Of a stretch of DNA of 64,000 nt, positions 1 through 9,960 are shown piece after piece. Source of the DNA: Brienomyrus brachyistius (lineage: Eukaryota; Chordata; Actinopteri; Osteoglossiformes; Mormyridae). The stretch covers positions 3,571,001 through 3,635,000 of the forward strand of contig NC_064548.1 of assembly GCF_023856365.1 (NCBI RefSeq), written 5' to 3'. The position numbers and the translations under genes were made by a program. Every line of letters begins with the position of its first letter. The stretch's first letter is position 1. The notes under the pieces are model-generated. The model worked only from the letters and a program-made list of their open reading frames with translations, ran no database searches and had not been told where the DNA came from.

Positions 1-385
1 AAGTGCACTTTGCACTTTTTTTTCAGAACAGAAAACACAATTTAACATGAGAAAAAATTAAGAGTAACAATGAAAGCTAAGAAGAAAGAATTTCTTCAGT
101 TCTGCAAAAAGTTACTGATATCTTGTTGGATGGTTAGAAAAACACAGTTTCGGTTCCCAAACCTCTCTTCAGCGGCACCTCAGCCATTCCATGTATTTTA
201 ACCAACAACTCGCTTAATCAATCAATTAATTAGTTGAAAATAATCAATGAGAGATTGATGAGCTAGACTGTGTGCTAATGGTCGAGTCAAAAAATATACA
301 AGTTATTGGATGGTTGCTGCAAATACAGGGGTGATTTTAGCAAAAGTTTGTTAGCTTAGACAGGTGTAATTGCATAGTTTTACAC

Positions 386-550
386 CAGGGGTGGGTAATC
401 TTATCCATACATTGTGTATGCGGGTTTTCGCTGCAACTCCATAATTATATTACTAGTGTCCTCACACCTGGGTCTGAACAGCTGATCTACAGGTTACCCC
501 TAAAACCTGCAAATATCACGGCCCTTTATGGATAAGATTGGCTACCCCTG
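386..550. mobile_element. hAT-like MITE, copy 1
   Basis: A 165-bp element with terminal inverted repeats. It begins CAGGGGTGGGTAATCTTATC and the reverse complement of its end begins CAGGGGTAGCCAATCTTATC. The flanking 8-mers ttttacac and tattacat match at 6 of 8 positions, as expected of a decayed 8-bp target-site duplication, which is typical of hAT elements. A related copy with the same ends and internal words (GGGTTTTCG, TTGCAAC/CTGCAAC, CAGCTGA) lies at 36007-36203. It has no coding capacity. It lies in a pdxk intron upstream of the first visible exon. The hAT assignment rests on TIR style and duplication length only. Confidence 0.6.
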
Positions 551-899
551 TATTACATGGATATGAAGATCATTCAAACATCATCTTTGGCGCCACCCAG
601 TGGCCTTGCTCACAGCATTACTGTGGCATTTTTCTGAACATGTATAAACGGGATGACTGAATGTCCTGCGGAATGGGCAGTATGTAGAGTCTGGGGGTTG
701 TGGGGTTATTTTTCATCAGCCTTAGGGGACCTTGGTATGTGGAGGTTCCCTAGCTCCTGAAATGGTCAACGGCATCTATACTGAAAGCGGCGACTCAATA
801 GGTTTATGTTGTGTCATGATTATGTTCTTGGACATGCATTGCCATTTTCAGCTGCCAGGGCTGTGATACTGACCTGTGACCTTTGACCTCTCTTGCCAG

Positions 900-3800
900 G
901 TTACGCCCACTGGAAGGGTCAGGTGCTGACTGCAGATGAACTGCACGTTCTGTATGAGGGGATCAAGCTCAACAACGTCAACCACTATGACTACGTGCTC
1001 ACAGGTGAGATCCCAGAGGGACGCCTCTAGTGACTCCGTCTGACAGCATGGCGCTGTGTAAGCTGGACCGAGCAGCGAGAGAGCGGAATGTTAGAATGCT
1101 GGATGTGCCACAGCAAAACGAAGAGGAGTAAAAGAACTCATTACAAAGCCAGCCTTGTAAGGGTCCGAAGCATGAAGTTGTCACGATCTGTGGTGAACAG
1201 GTGATCGCTCGGACAGGCAGGCAGGCAAGGAGGAAGCAGGTAGCCGTAAGTCGGGGTAAAACGGGGTTTATTCGGGGACTAAGGCTACATGCAGGACGGA
1301 ACATTGACGAACATCAGTAACATCAATGACGGACAAGGAAATAAGGCAAGACATGGAGTGAAATAGACAGGACTGGGCGAAAATAATCATACACAGCTGG
1401 GCTAGATCGGGGAAGCACACGTGGATAATCAGGGGGCGTGGCACACACGAGGATCTGACGAGCCGGGCGTGACCGAACCCCCCCCCCAAAGGTGCGCTCG
1501 CCTCAGGGGAGGCAACGGATGGGATGAGACTGGGGAACCAGGACCTGGAAAACAAGAAAAAAAACATTAACGAGGCACTGGGAACAGAACGGACAGACAA
1601 AACTGGCACAGGGGCAGAAACCAAGACAGGACCTGACACAGAACGGGGAAGGCGGACAGACAGATCAGGAACGGGGACACGGAGGGAATGGGCAGAGCAA
1701 AAGGGCCGGGAGGGAACGGAGGGGACACCGGGGAACGAGGAGCAGAGACGGGAGGAATAAAGAGACGAGGAACGGAGACAGGAGGGACAAAGACGGGAGG
1801 CCAGGGAGAGAAGGAGGGGGAATAAAGGGGAGCCCGAGGGAGCCCCAGCGGGCGATGGGTGGCCGTCGGAGGGGCCGCAGGTGGCCGGGAGGCCGGAGCA
1901 GGAGAGGACCTCGGAGGGGCTGAGGAGGCAGGGCGAAGGAGGGGTCGGGGAGGGAGTTGAAGGGGAGGGATCACCAGGGAAGGGGACGAGGGAGCTGAAG
2001 GGGACCCTGGCGAGGGCAAGGAGAGGGGGGGAGCCGCAGCAGGCGGCGACATCCTCCGACGCGCTGGAGTAGGGGGACCAGCAGGCAACTGAGGAGCCGC
2101 AGCTGGGGAATCTGCAGGCGACCGACGAGAAGTCGGAGTCGGATAGTGAGGCATGACGACAAGGCCTCGGAGGGGGACCCGCAGGCGACAGCCGACCCGG
2201 AGGACCAGGACCCGCAGGCGCTCTCCGAGCCCTAGCGCAGGCGAGTCAGGGGGCAGGGCAGGCGGGACCCCAGCCCTGCGTCTGTGTCTTCTCCCCTTAC
2301 GAGACACAGACATCCGGCTCCTTGGCCGGGGTTGAGCTCGCCGGGGTGAGGGTGGAGGAGTCACCAAAAGGGTCCCCGAGGGGCCCCATTCAAACTCCTC
2401 CACCTCCGAGGAGGGGGGAGCGACGGTTGGACCTCCTCAGGGACTGGGGCGGGAGGGACAGGAGTGGGGTCAGGACCAGCAGTCACAGGGGGTATAGTCA
2501 CTTGTAGAGGCAGAGAAAGCGCCTCGGGCGTGGGCACGGGAGCCGCAGGCAGAGGGGGCGCCTCGGGCGTGGGCGCATGAGGTCTCCAGGCAGCACCCCC
2601 CAGGAGGAGTAGGGGAAATAAAATGTGCAATTAGTCAAAGTAGGGGAGACTATAGGAAGTGCTAACGGCTAGGTGAGTGCAATATGGAGTGCAATGTGCA
2701 AGGTCTGGCAGATATGGCTATGGCAGCATAAGTAGGAGGGAGAGGCAAGTGGGAATGCAGGCATGGGGAGTCCCTGAAATGTCAGCACTCCAATTCCACA
2801 AGGGGGTGTGAAGCCAGAGTGACAGCACTGACAGTCCAGTTTATCCAAAGCCAATGGCACCAATCCCCACCTAGCTCTACACCTCACACTACAGGCCTGA
2901 CTGGGAGTGAGGAGTTAGCTAGAGCTAGAACTAGTGTCCCTATAAGCTAAACTAAACAGGTGTGTTATTAGTCTAGACTTGAGTATTGAGAGTGAGCCTG
3001 AAACCCGCACATCCGGTGGAAGACCATTCCACAGCTGAGGAGTTCTATAGGAGAAAGCTCTGCAGCCTGCCGTAGCTCTTTCTACCTTAGGCACTAACAG
3101 ATATCCCATGGCTTGAGAGCAAAGCAAGCGTGGAGGGTTGTATGTGGTCAGCAAGTCACTAAGATATTCTGGTGCAAGGCCATTGAGTGCTTTATAAGTT
3201 AATGGCAGTATTTTATAGTCAATCCAAGACTTAACTGGTAGCCAATGAAGGGAGGATAAGACCGGTGTAATGTGATCACATTTTTTAGTGTTTGTGAGAA
3301 CATTCTGTACCAGCTGAAGTTTATGTAAGGATTTAGACTAGCAACCAGAAAGGAGGGCATTACAGTTGTCCAGTTTGGAAGTTAGAAAGGCATGTATTCA
3401 TTTTTCTGCATCATGAGAGCATCTTCCAAAGGTTGGCTATGTTCCGTAGATGATAAAACGCAGTTCTTATGTGAGCATCAAAACATGATTCTGAATCAAC
3501 TAGAAGACCAAGATTTCTAACCACCGTGTTAGGTTGTGTAGGACGGCCACCAGTGTTCAGGTGGTGAAACTTATTTCTTGCAGCCTTGGGACCAATTACC
3601 AGAACTTCTGTTTTTTCTGTGTTTAACATTACAAGGCGACTACTCAGAAATTAAGTACTGTGAACACAGTAGCGAATTAAGCTGAGAGACGAGCATTATA
3701 CAGGGAACCTGTGAGCAAGTGTATAGACGTATGGTGAAGTTTATTTCATAGATTACACACAGTACTGACATTAAATGGCACTCTATCAAATGAAAGGGAA

Positions 3801-6800
3801 TTTGACATTTTAACTTAATTCTCAAGAGACGATAGAGCAATGAAAATTATCTTGCACCAAGGGATAGTTGAGCAATGAAAATCATCCTTATTATACGTTT
3901 TTCAAATACAGACGCTGACATATTGGGACAATGAATGTGATTGTGGTTATGAGGACAAAGGGCGATGAGCCAAGTACTGGGTGCGACTGGTGAATTTCAC
4001 CATGTTACAGCCTGTACTTGCTTGGCGTGTGGTTTGAAACTTACAAACTGTTTGTTTCTGGAATTAAAAAAAAAAAATTGGAACCTGTGGATAAAGTGCA
4101 GTTACTGAAGATGCAGATATGGGGGGAGGGTCGCACTGTATGTGGAATTTATTAGGGGCTGAGGGAAAAAGTGCAGGGTGTGGCTGCTGGACACATTACA
4201 GCTCTGAGGCAGCACCAGCCACATCCCACCTCTGCTCTCCCCTGGGGGAGGTCTGGCAGCTGGAGGATGAGGGCACGAGGTGGGCCTGAGAGAGAGAGAG
4301 TGAAAGGGAGCACGTGAGGACTGCAGGTGCTTTGAGCAGGGAATCTCCCATGGGACATGTGGCACGTACCTGCTGACATGCTGCTCTGACAGACCGGCCT
4401 CCCTGAGCCGGCGGAGCTGTTCAGAAAAATATTAAAGCCTATATTGCTCCATGATAGTCTTAGTCTTATTCTGTGCTGACTGGAGATCAGAAGAGCCCTA
4501 GTAACGGGGCACAGTCTGTATTTCGGGTTTCCCTAAGGCCAGAAGGAAGGTGTGCATTCTCGGCAGACCCTGCAGCCCGGCCCGTTTATCGCTTTGGCTG
4601 TGGTGCACGTCCCCGCCGCTCCGCCTTCACTGACTGGCTCGGACCCCCCCAGCCTCTGCTCGGTTGGATGAGATGGCCCTGCATCTGGCACAGATGCTCT
4701 TTACGTCTCATACGTACTTCAGGAGTTTGTGCTGACCCTCCTTTCTTCTCTAGCCCTGCCTTTAAAATTGTGCATTAGCCTGAGTGTGTGTCGCTGTGGC
4801 TAACTTTAAATGTCAGTGGCCATTTAAATGTCATGTCTCCTTGTAATGAAGTCAGGAGGGGCACCGTCTAAAAATATTGTTGTTTAACTGAGATGAAACT
4901 CCAGGTCCCGTCTAACAAGCTCCCACTGCATAAATCGGTGCTGTGAATTGGGCGCATGATTATAGAGCCTTTTCAGTTTGGGTACTTAGTTGAAGACCCT
5001 TGATTCGATTGGTCAGCACCAAGCTTCTCCATGGCAACCATGTTATGTCATTATAGTGCTTCCACCCTCGCTTTTATGATATATAATTATACAGAGATAT
5101 ATTTCATTTATTCATTATTAATACATTTTTTTCTTTTAAACTATTGAAATGTAAACACCTTGGGACCTTTGGAGAAAAGAGTCCCCATCTTTCAGCTGAC
5201 TTGGTACATTTTCTCTGTTTGGCCTTCAGAGGGCGCCATTGTAGCATATGATGGATGTTGTTGGCGATGAGTGAATGCTGCTGCAGTGTGCCCTCTGTAT
5301 CATAATGCAGAAAGCTATGCTTTGTTAGCTGCATTCGATTGGTCAGCACCAAGCTTCTCCATGGCAACCATGTTGTGTCATTATAGTGCTTTGCTAGCCG
5401 CATCTGCTCTGAGAAGGATTGCCTTATTAAGTGTTTGACCTGGTGGTCTTTTTCTGCAGGGTATACCCGGGACACGTCCTTCCTGGAGATGGTGGTGGAC
5501 ATTGTGAAGGAGTTAAAACGAGCCAATCCCAAACTGGTATATGGTGCGTGTTTTTTTTTGTGTGTGTTTTTCTCACATGATAACATGTTCCTTTGCAAAA
5601 TGAAATATCATGTAGATTGTACAGATTTATCAGAAGTTTTCCTCTGGTGTCGGCGTGTGGCTCAGCAGGTTAGGACAATATGTCTGTGAGCAGATGGTCA
5701 CCATTTTGAATGTCAGGGTCAGAAGAGGGACGTTTATTTCACCGCTGGGTTCCTGAGCATGGCCCTACACCCCAGTTGCCCTCAGGCACTGCTTGTCCCT
5801 TTGGTAAAGGGTCAGCTGAATTAAAAAAAAAATGTAGATGGTACGAGTTGTTGGTTATAATTCTGACAGGATTAAATGCAGACCTTGTCTGTCGCAGCTC
5901 TGTGATCTTCAGGATGGAATATTAGACCAAACCCATGTTGCTGTCCTCCCATTAAACGCTCTTTATAGTTTTCTGTTAAGCATGGAAAGTCGGGAAAATG
6001 CTGCCGTTCTCTTGACCCCAGTTCCTGACCTGGGAGCAGTCGCCAGTGTTTCCATGTGTGTGCTGACTCCACGGTCCTGTCTTGTGTTGCAGTTTGTGAC
6101 CCGGTGCTTGGCGATCACGGCTCCATGGTGAGTGACGGTGTCCGCTTGCTCCTGTGAACGTCTCAGGCCGCTCCGGTGTCCGTCTTCCCCCTGCCCTCTG
6201 CCATGACAACTGAATTCATGACCCTCTGCGGCGCATCCACAAAAAAAAACGTTATTTTGAAGGATGACCTTCACGTGGTCTGCAGACATCTTGGCGATAA
6301 CCCGTAACGTGAATGTACAGCAAGGCAGTCATTAATAGTCTAATAGAGGAGTGGAGATCACAAATACCGGCAATGACCAACCGGAGCTGACATGCTGCTC
6401 ATTCCTGAGCCGTGATATCTCTGTAATACCGTATACAGGTGTCCGTCCATCCGTATGTCCACCCAGTGACTCCACATTCTGTTCGCAGTATGTTCCGGAA
6501 AATCTATACCCTGTCTACAAGAACAAGGTGGTCCCCGTGGCTGACATCATCACACCTAACCAGTTTGAGGCAGAGTGGGTAAACATAACGTGGTCGTACA
6601 TCTTCAAGCCATGTCCCCTTTCGTCTGCGTCCTCCCTCGTGTTGTCTGCCAGTGTGTTTTTCTCGAATGTGTATCATGGGTCTGCATTCAGTGTCGTGTC
6701 CGCTATGAATGTAAAGGATCTCTGCAATCTGAGGGAATGCTTAAGTATTGTTTCTGGTCTGAGAAAAAGGGTTGGAGGTCCCCCTAGTGGCTTTTTGTAC

Positions 6801-8910
6801 AAATGCAGCAGCATCAAATTGCAACGTTTTTTATTGTATTTTTTTTTGTGTGCATTGTGCTTAACACCTCCATGCTGAAAGCTTGTGTTGTGAAGTGGTG
6901 TGAGCTAGGTGCCTGGGGGGGGGGGGGGTTCTTACGTATGCTGTGTGTGTGTGTGTGTGTACACGTACATGGTGGGTTTAGGTGCGGGCACCCTCTGTGT
7001 GTGAGCGTGTGCCGCTCACACGTGTCTGTCTGTGTGTGTTGTGTCTGTTGGTGTGTCGTGCAGGCTCTTGACGGGAAAGAATATCAGCACGGAGAAAGAT
7101 GCAGTCGAGGTAAGTTGTGACATGAAAGAGTATTGTTTAACATAGATACGGTTTCTCCCTATTTGATTAGTATGGGGTGCGGTGTGACTCTTTGGAGTAG
7201 GATGCTGTGATTGTCATCAGAAGGTTGCTGGTTCAAATCCCCTGGCTGACTTCAGGGACTGGCTGACCCGGCTTTCTCAATTGTACATCACTTTGGATAA
7301 AAGCATCTGCTAAATATGTAAATGTGTGTAACATAATGTGTAATATTGACTGAGCTGCTGTGTGGGTGGCCCGAGGTTATGAGTAGATCTATATCGGAGA
7401 CTGGGCTGGGAGCTTGAATCCGCTCCTGTGTGTGTGGAGTGTGCATGGCCTTCCTCTGGGGTCTCCGCTTTACTCCCGCAGATAGGCCAATTGGCATCTT
7501 TCATTTGCCCTTTACTATGTTACCTGTAGTACTGATTCCCATCCCGGTCCCGGGGGATCCCCAGACAGTCCACATTTTGCTCCCGACCGGGAGCAAAAAC
7601 ATGGGCTGTCTTTGGGTACCCAAAGACCAGGTTGGAAAACACTCACGTATAGTTTCTGTGACCTGCAATGACCTGCCACCCCGTTCATGTTGCCCACTGC
7701 CTGCTACTTCGAGCTTCCTTGGACAGGCTCCCAGCTCCTCACGGCTCTGCTTGGGATAATCATTAGGAAGATTACGTTGAATTACAATGAAGAGTGTTTC
7801 CATACTGTCCTGTACTTTATCATGCTGTTGACCAGTGTACAGCAATGCTGGCTGTCACATGAAATGTCCCATGCCCCTTTAAACGCCTTCATCCACCGTG
7901 GTCTGCTCCTCTTCTTGCTTTCTTCTTATCCAGCTGTCTGTCGCCACAGGTGATGGATCTCCTTCACAAGATGGGCCCTGACACTGTGGTCATCACCAGC
8001 TCGGACCTTCCATCCCACCGGGGCGACCGCTTCTTGGTAGCCCTGGGGAGCCAGCGGACAGGTAGGCCTTAGTGGGGCGGAGCATGCTGGGTGGAGTGGG
8101 CTGGGCCGAGTGGGCGTGAGCGTGTCCTTCAGCGCAGTGCCTGTGCCTCCGTGCTCCAGTGAAAGCGGACGGCAGTTGGACGACCCAGCGCATCCGCATG
8201 GAGATCCCCAAGGTGGACGCCGTGTTCGTGGGCACGGGCGACCTGTTTGCCGCCATGCTGCTGGCCTGGACTCACCACCACCCCAACGACCTCAAGGTCA
8301 GCTGCCCCCCCCTGCCCCAATCTTCTCACTGATCACCACCTCCCTTCATGCACCTCCTGGCCTCCCTCAGGTATAGCGTGAGGTGACACAGCAGAAGATG
8401 CTGAAGTGAAAACGATGAACTCTCTCTTCCCCCCCACCCATTTCCTCTGATTTCCACGCCCCCCCTCCCAACTCTGCTTGGATCCCTCCCCCACCCGTTT
8501 CAGACTGCCTGTGAGAAGACTGTGTCCGTTATGCATCATGTAATCCAGAGGACCATTTCTTACGCATATGGTAAGCAGGGCCCTGTGCCTGTCTGTCTGT
8601 CTCTCTCTCTTTACTCGTCTTTTCTGTCTACGCCTTTGCCTGCCAATCTGTCTGTGTGTCTGCCTGTACCTGTCTGTCTCTATTTACTTGTCTGTCTATC
8701 TGTGCCTTTGCCTGCCAGTCTACCTGTGTGTCTGTCTGCTTGTTTCCGTCTGTCTGTATCCCGGAAGCTCAGTGTTCTTGCTGCTCCTCTCCTGCAGAGA
8801 TAGCGGGGCCCGGGAAGCGACCCACCCCAGCCCAGCTGGAGCTGCGGATGGTGCAGAGCAAAGCGGACATCGAGAACCCGGCCATCGTGGTGTTCGCCAC
8901 CGTGCTATAG
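900..8910 (+). CDS. pdxk: Pyridoxal kinase, 3' nine coding exons (partial)
   Basis: Phosphorylates pyridoxal, pyridoxine and pyridoxamine with ATP in the cytosol, feeding pyridoxal 5'-phosphate synthesis (ribokinase-like fold). Exons: 900-1004, 5460-5543, 6093-6127, 6489-6574, 7064-7109, 7950-8061, 8160-8296, 8504-8570, 8798-8910 (TAG at 8908). All junctions are AG/GT and phases agree. The 261 visible residues start at the Gly equivalent to human G48 ([10 protein letters not shown]); about 47 N-terminal residues lie upstream of the window. Hallmarks are [36 protein letters not shown], the catalytic anion-hole motif [16 protein letters not shown], and the C-terminus ending ATVL as in human. 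The count is four residues short of human, all in one place: GD then HGSM, where human has GDKWDGEGSM. Orthology is clear; whether this is a duplicated teleost copy cannot be decided here. Confidence 0.96.
1179..2640 (-). mobile_element. Ty3/Gypsy-like LTR retroelement remnant (3' end plus LTR)
   Basis: On the minus strand, an LTR-like block (about 1474 down to 1179) has inverted ends: GTCACG at its start and CGTGACA at its finish. It contains a poly(A) signal (TTTATT on plus at 1267-1272) and is preceded by a G-run that fits a polypurine tract (plus-strand C-run, about 1478-1487). Ahead of it on the minus strand (2403 to 1567) is an open frame almost entirely of Pro, Ser, Arg and Leu, like the low-complexity tail that follows pol in some fish Gypsy elements. 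No protease, RT or integrase motif is present, so this is a 3' fragment. The far boundary near 2640 is a guess. It sits inside a pdxk intron in antisense orientation. Family assignment is inference. Confidence 0.5.
2900..3630 (-). pseudogene. Degenerate non-LTR retrotransposon (L2/CR1-like RT C-terminus)
   Basis: Reading the minus strand from 3629 down gives a decayed C-terminal part of a LINE reverse transcriptase. The first block has [19 protein letters not shown] and [10 protein letters not shown], then [10 protein letters not shown]. After a frameshift near 3420 comes HDAEK, a stop, [19 protein letters not shown], another stop, then [34 protein letters not shown] and, after a further frame change, [18 protein letters not shown]. 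These words are typical of fish L2/CR1-type LINEs, from memory. At least two in-frame stops and two frame changes mean it is dead. It lies next to the LTR remnant in the same pdxk intron and same orientation. The 3' tail probably continues toward 2640. Confidence 0.75.
5003..5391. repeat. Pair of 59-bp direct repeats, 330 bp apart
   Basis: The segment 5003-5061 recurs at 5333-5391 with one difference (A/G at 5045/5375). Both begin ATTCGATTGGTCAGCACC. The second copy is bracketed by near-identical words, TGCTTTGTTAGCTGCAT before and TGCTTTGCTAGCCGCAT after. The pair lies just upstream of the pdxk exon at 5460. The near identity suggests a recent local duplication or gene conversion. I do not recognise the unit. 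Confidence 0.85.
5650..5835 (+). mobile_element. tRNA-derived SINE with poly(A) tail
   Basis: The head GTGTGGCTCAGCAGGTTAGG resembles a tRNA A box. A decayed B-box region follows, then a body word TTTATTTCACCGCTGGG and GTTCCTGAGCATGGCCC, and an A-run at about 5822-5831. It appears to be the same family as the minus-strand copy at 25105-25290 (shared tail words around TGAGC and CCAGTTGC/GTTAACCC). It lies in the pdxk intron after exon 5460-5543. Confidence 0.55.
7165..7325 (+). mobile_element. tRNA-derived SINE with LINE-type 3' tail
   Basis: Contains a B-box word GGTTCAAATCCCC at about 7231, preceded by a degenerate tRNA-like head. It ends with TTTGGATAAAAGCATCTGC and TAAATATGTAAATGTG, the conserved 3' tail shared by many fish SINEs and their partner L2-type LINEs. 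It lies in the pdxk intron between exons 7064-7109 and 7950-8061. Confidence 0.65.
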
Positions 8911-9960
8911 AGTGGCGTCCCAAGCCAGTCGCACAATGTATAGATTATAGATGTTGTACATTTTGACCAGTAATGTGACATTGCCTTAGGATCTCTTACA
9001 GAGCACAGCATTTCCATGAGCTGAAATCAGCAGGGTGACCGACCCGGCGGGGCCCCCTCGCTTACTCTCCCTGTCCCTTTAAGCTCCCTGTTTGTCCTGC
9101 ATACGCAGCGCCCATGCCTCAGTGGCTGGAGCCGATGTTGCTGGCCACCCCCCCCCCCCCCCCCCTCGCACCTTTGGGCTGTGGCAATGGCTGACTTTGT
9201 GACACGCCCATCTCAAGTCTGGAACTTAAAAAAAGAGCTAAAATGCGAGGACCTTAAAAAAAGACCCCAAAAACCATCAAGTCTGGGCAGGAGCATAGGC
9301 TGAGGCTCCACGCGCTTCTCAGATTCTCTGTGCTAGTGGACAGGTCCGCTTAATAGGGTCTTTAATCGAGTTCCTTCCCTGATCAGAACCACCTGGCAAA
9401 CAGGGGGTGCTGCGGTCCGGCCCGAATGGCCTCCATCTGCTCGTATGAGACCCCACCCACCATGCTGCTCTTCCTGTGGCCATTTCACAGTGTTCCTCTC
9501 TTATTTCCCGTTTAATTGTCCGTTTAATCCGTGAATATTTCAGAGTAGGATTTATTTTTAAAAAAATTTTAATGTAATTAGTGTCCAGTCTTAAATATTT
9601 AATTGACACTTTTTCCACATGCATGATTTAACAAAAAACAATCTTTTAACTGATGGATCTGCAATGATAATCATTTACTGGAAGGTGTACATAAATCCAC
9701 TCATTAATCATTACTGATCATGCCTTCTGTTTTATTTTCTTACTTCATATCATAGAAAATGTGAGGCTTGAGGCAGATTTCTTAAAGTCTCTCTGCATCT
9801 GTAAGCGCAGTAATGTTGGCAAACGGTCGATGTGTCTGTGCCAAATGATCACGACGAATAGCACTGTTATTCAGATGTCATGAAGTGCCGGTCGGCCACT
9901 TGCTGCTATGTGCCAGAAACATGTAAACTAACAATAAAAATATGAACCTTTTTATTAAGT
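8911..9960 (+). other. pdxk: pdxk 3' UTR and poly(A) signal
   Basis: Follows the TAG at 8908-8910. AATAAA at 9933-9938 is the best canonical poly(A) signal; cleavage is expected roughly 15-30 bases beyond. A pure C-run lies near 9149-9166. The transcript end is inferred from the signal only. Confidence 0.6.

Noticed and set aside
1567..2403. 278-codon minus-strand open frame as a host gene
   Set aside because: Extremely Pro/Ser/Arg-rich, no globular domain, and adjacent to an LTR with a polypurine-tract-like run; better explained as part of an LTR element.
5104..5598. Minus-strand 164-codon open frame over a pdxk exon
   Set aside because: Overlaps the conserved pdxk exon in antisense, AT-rich composition and no recognisable domain.
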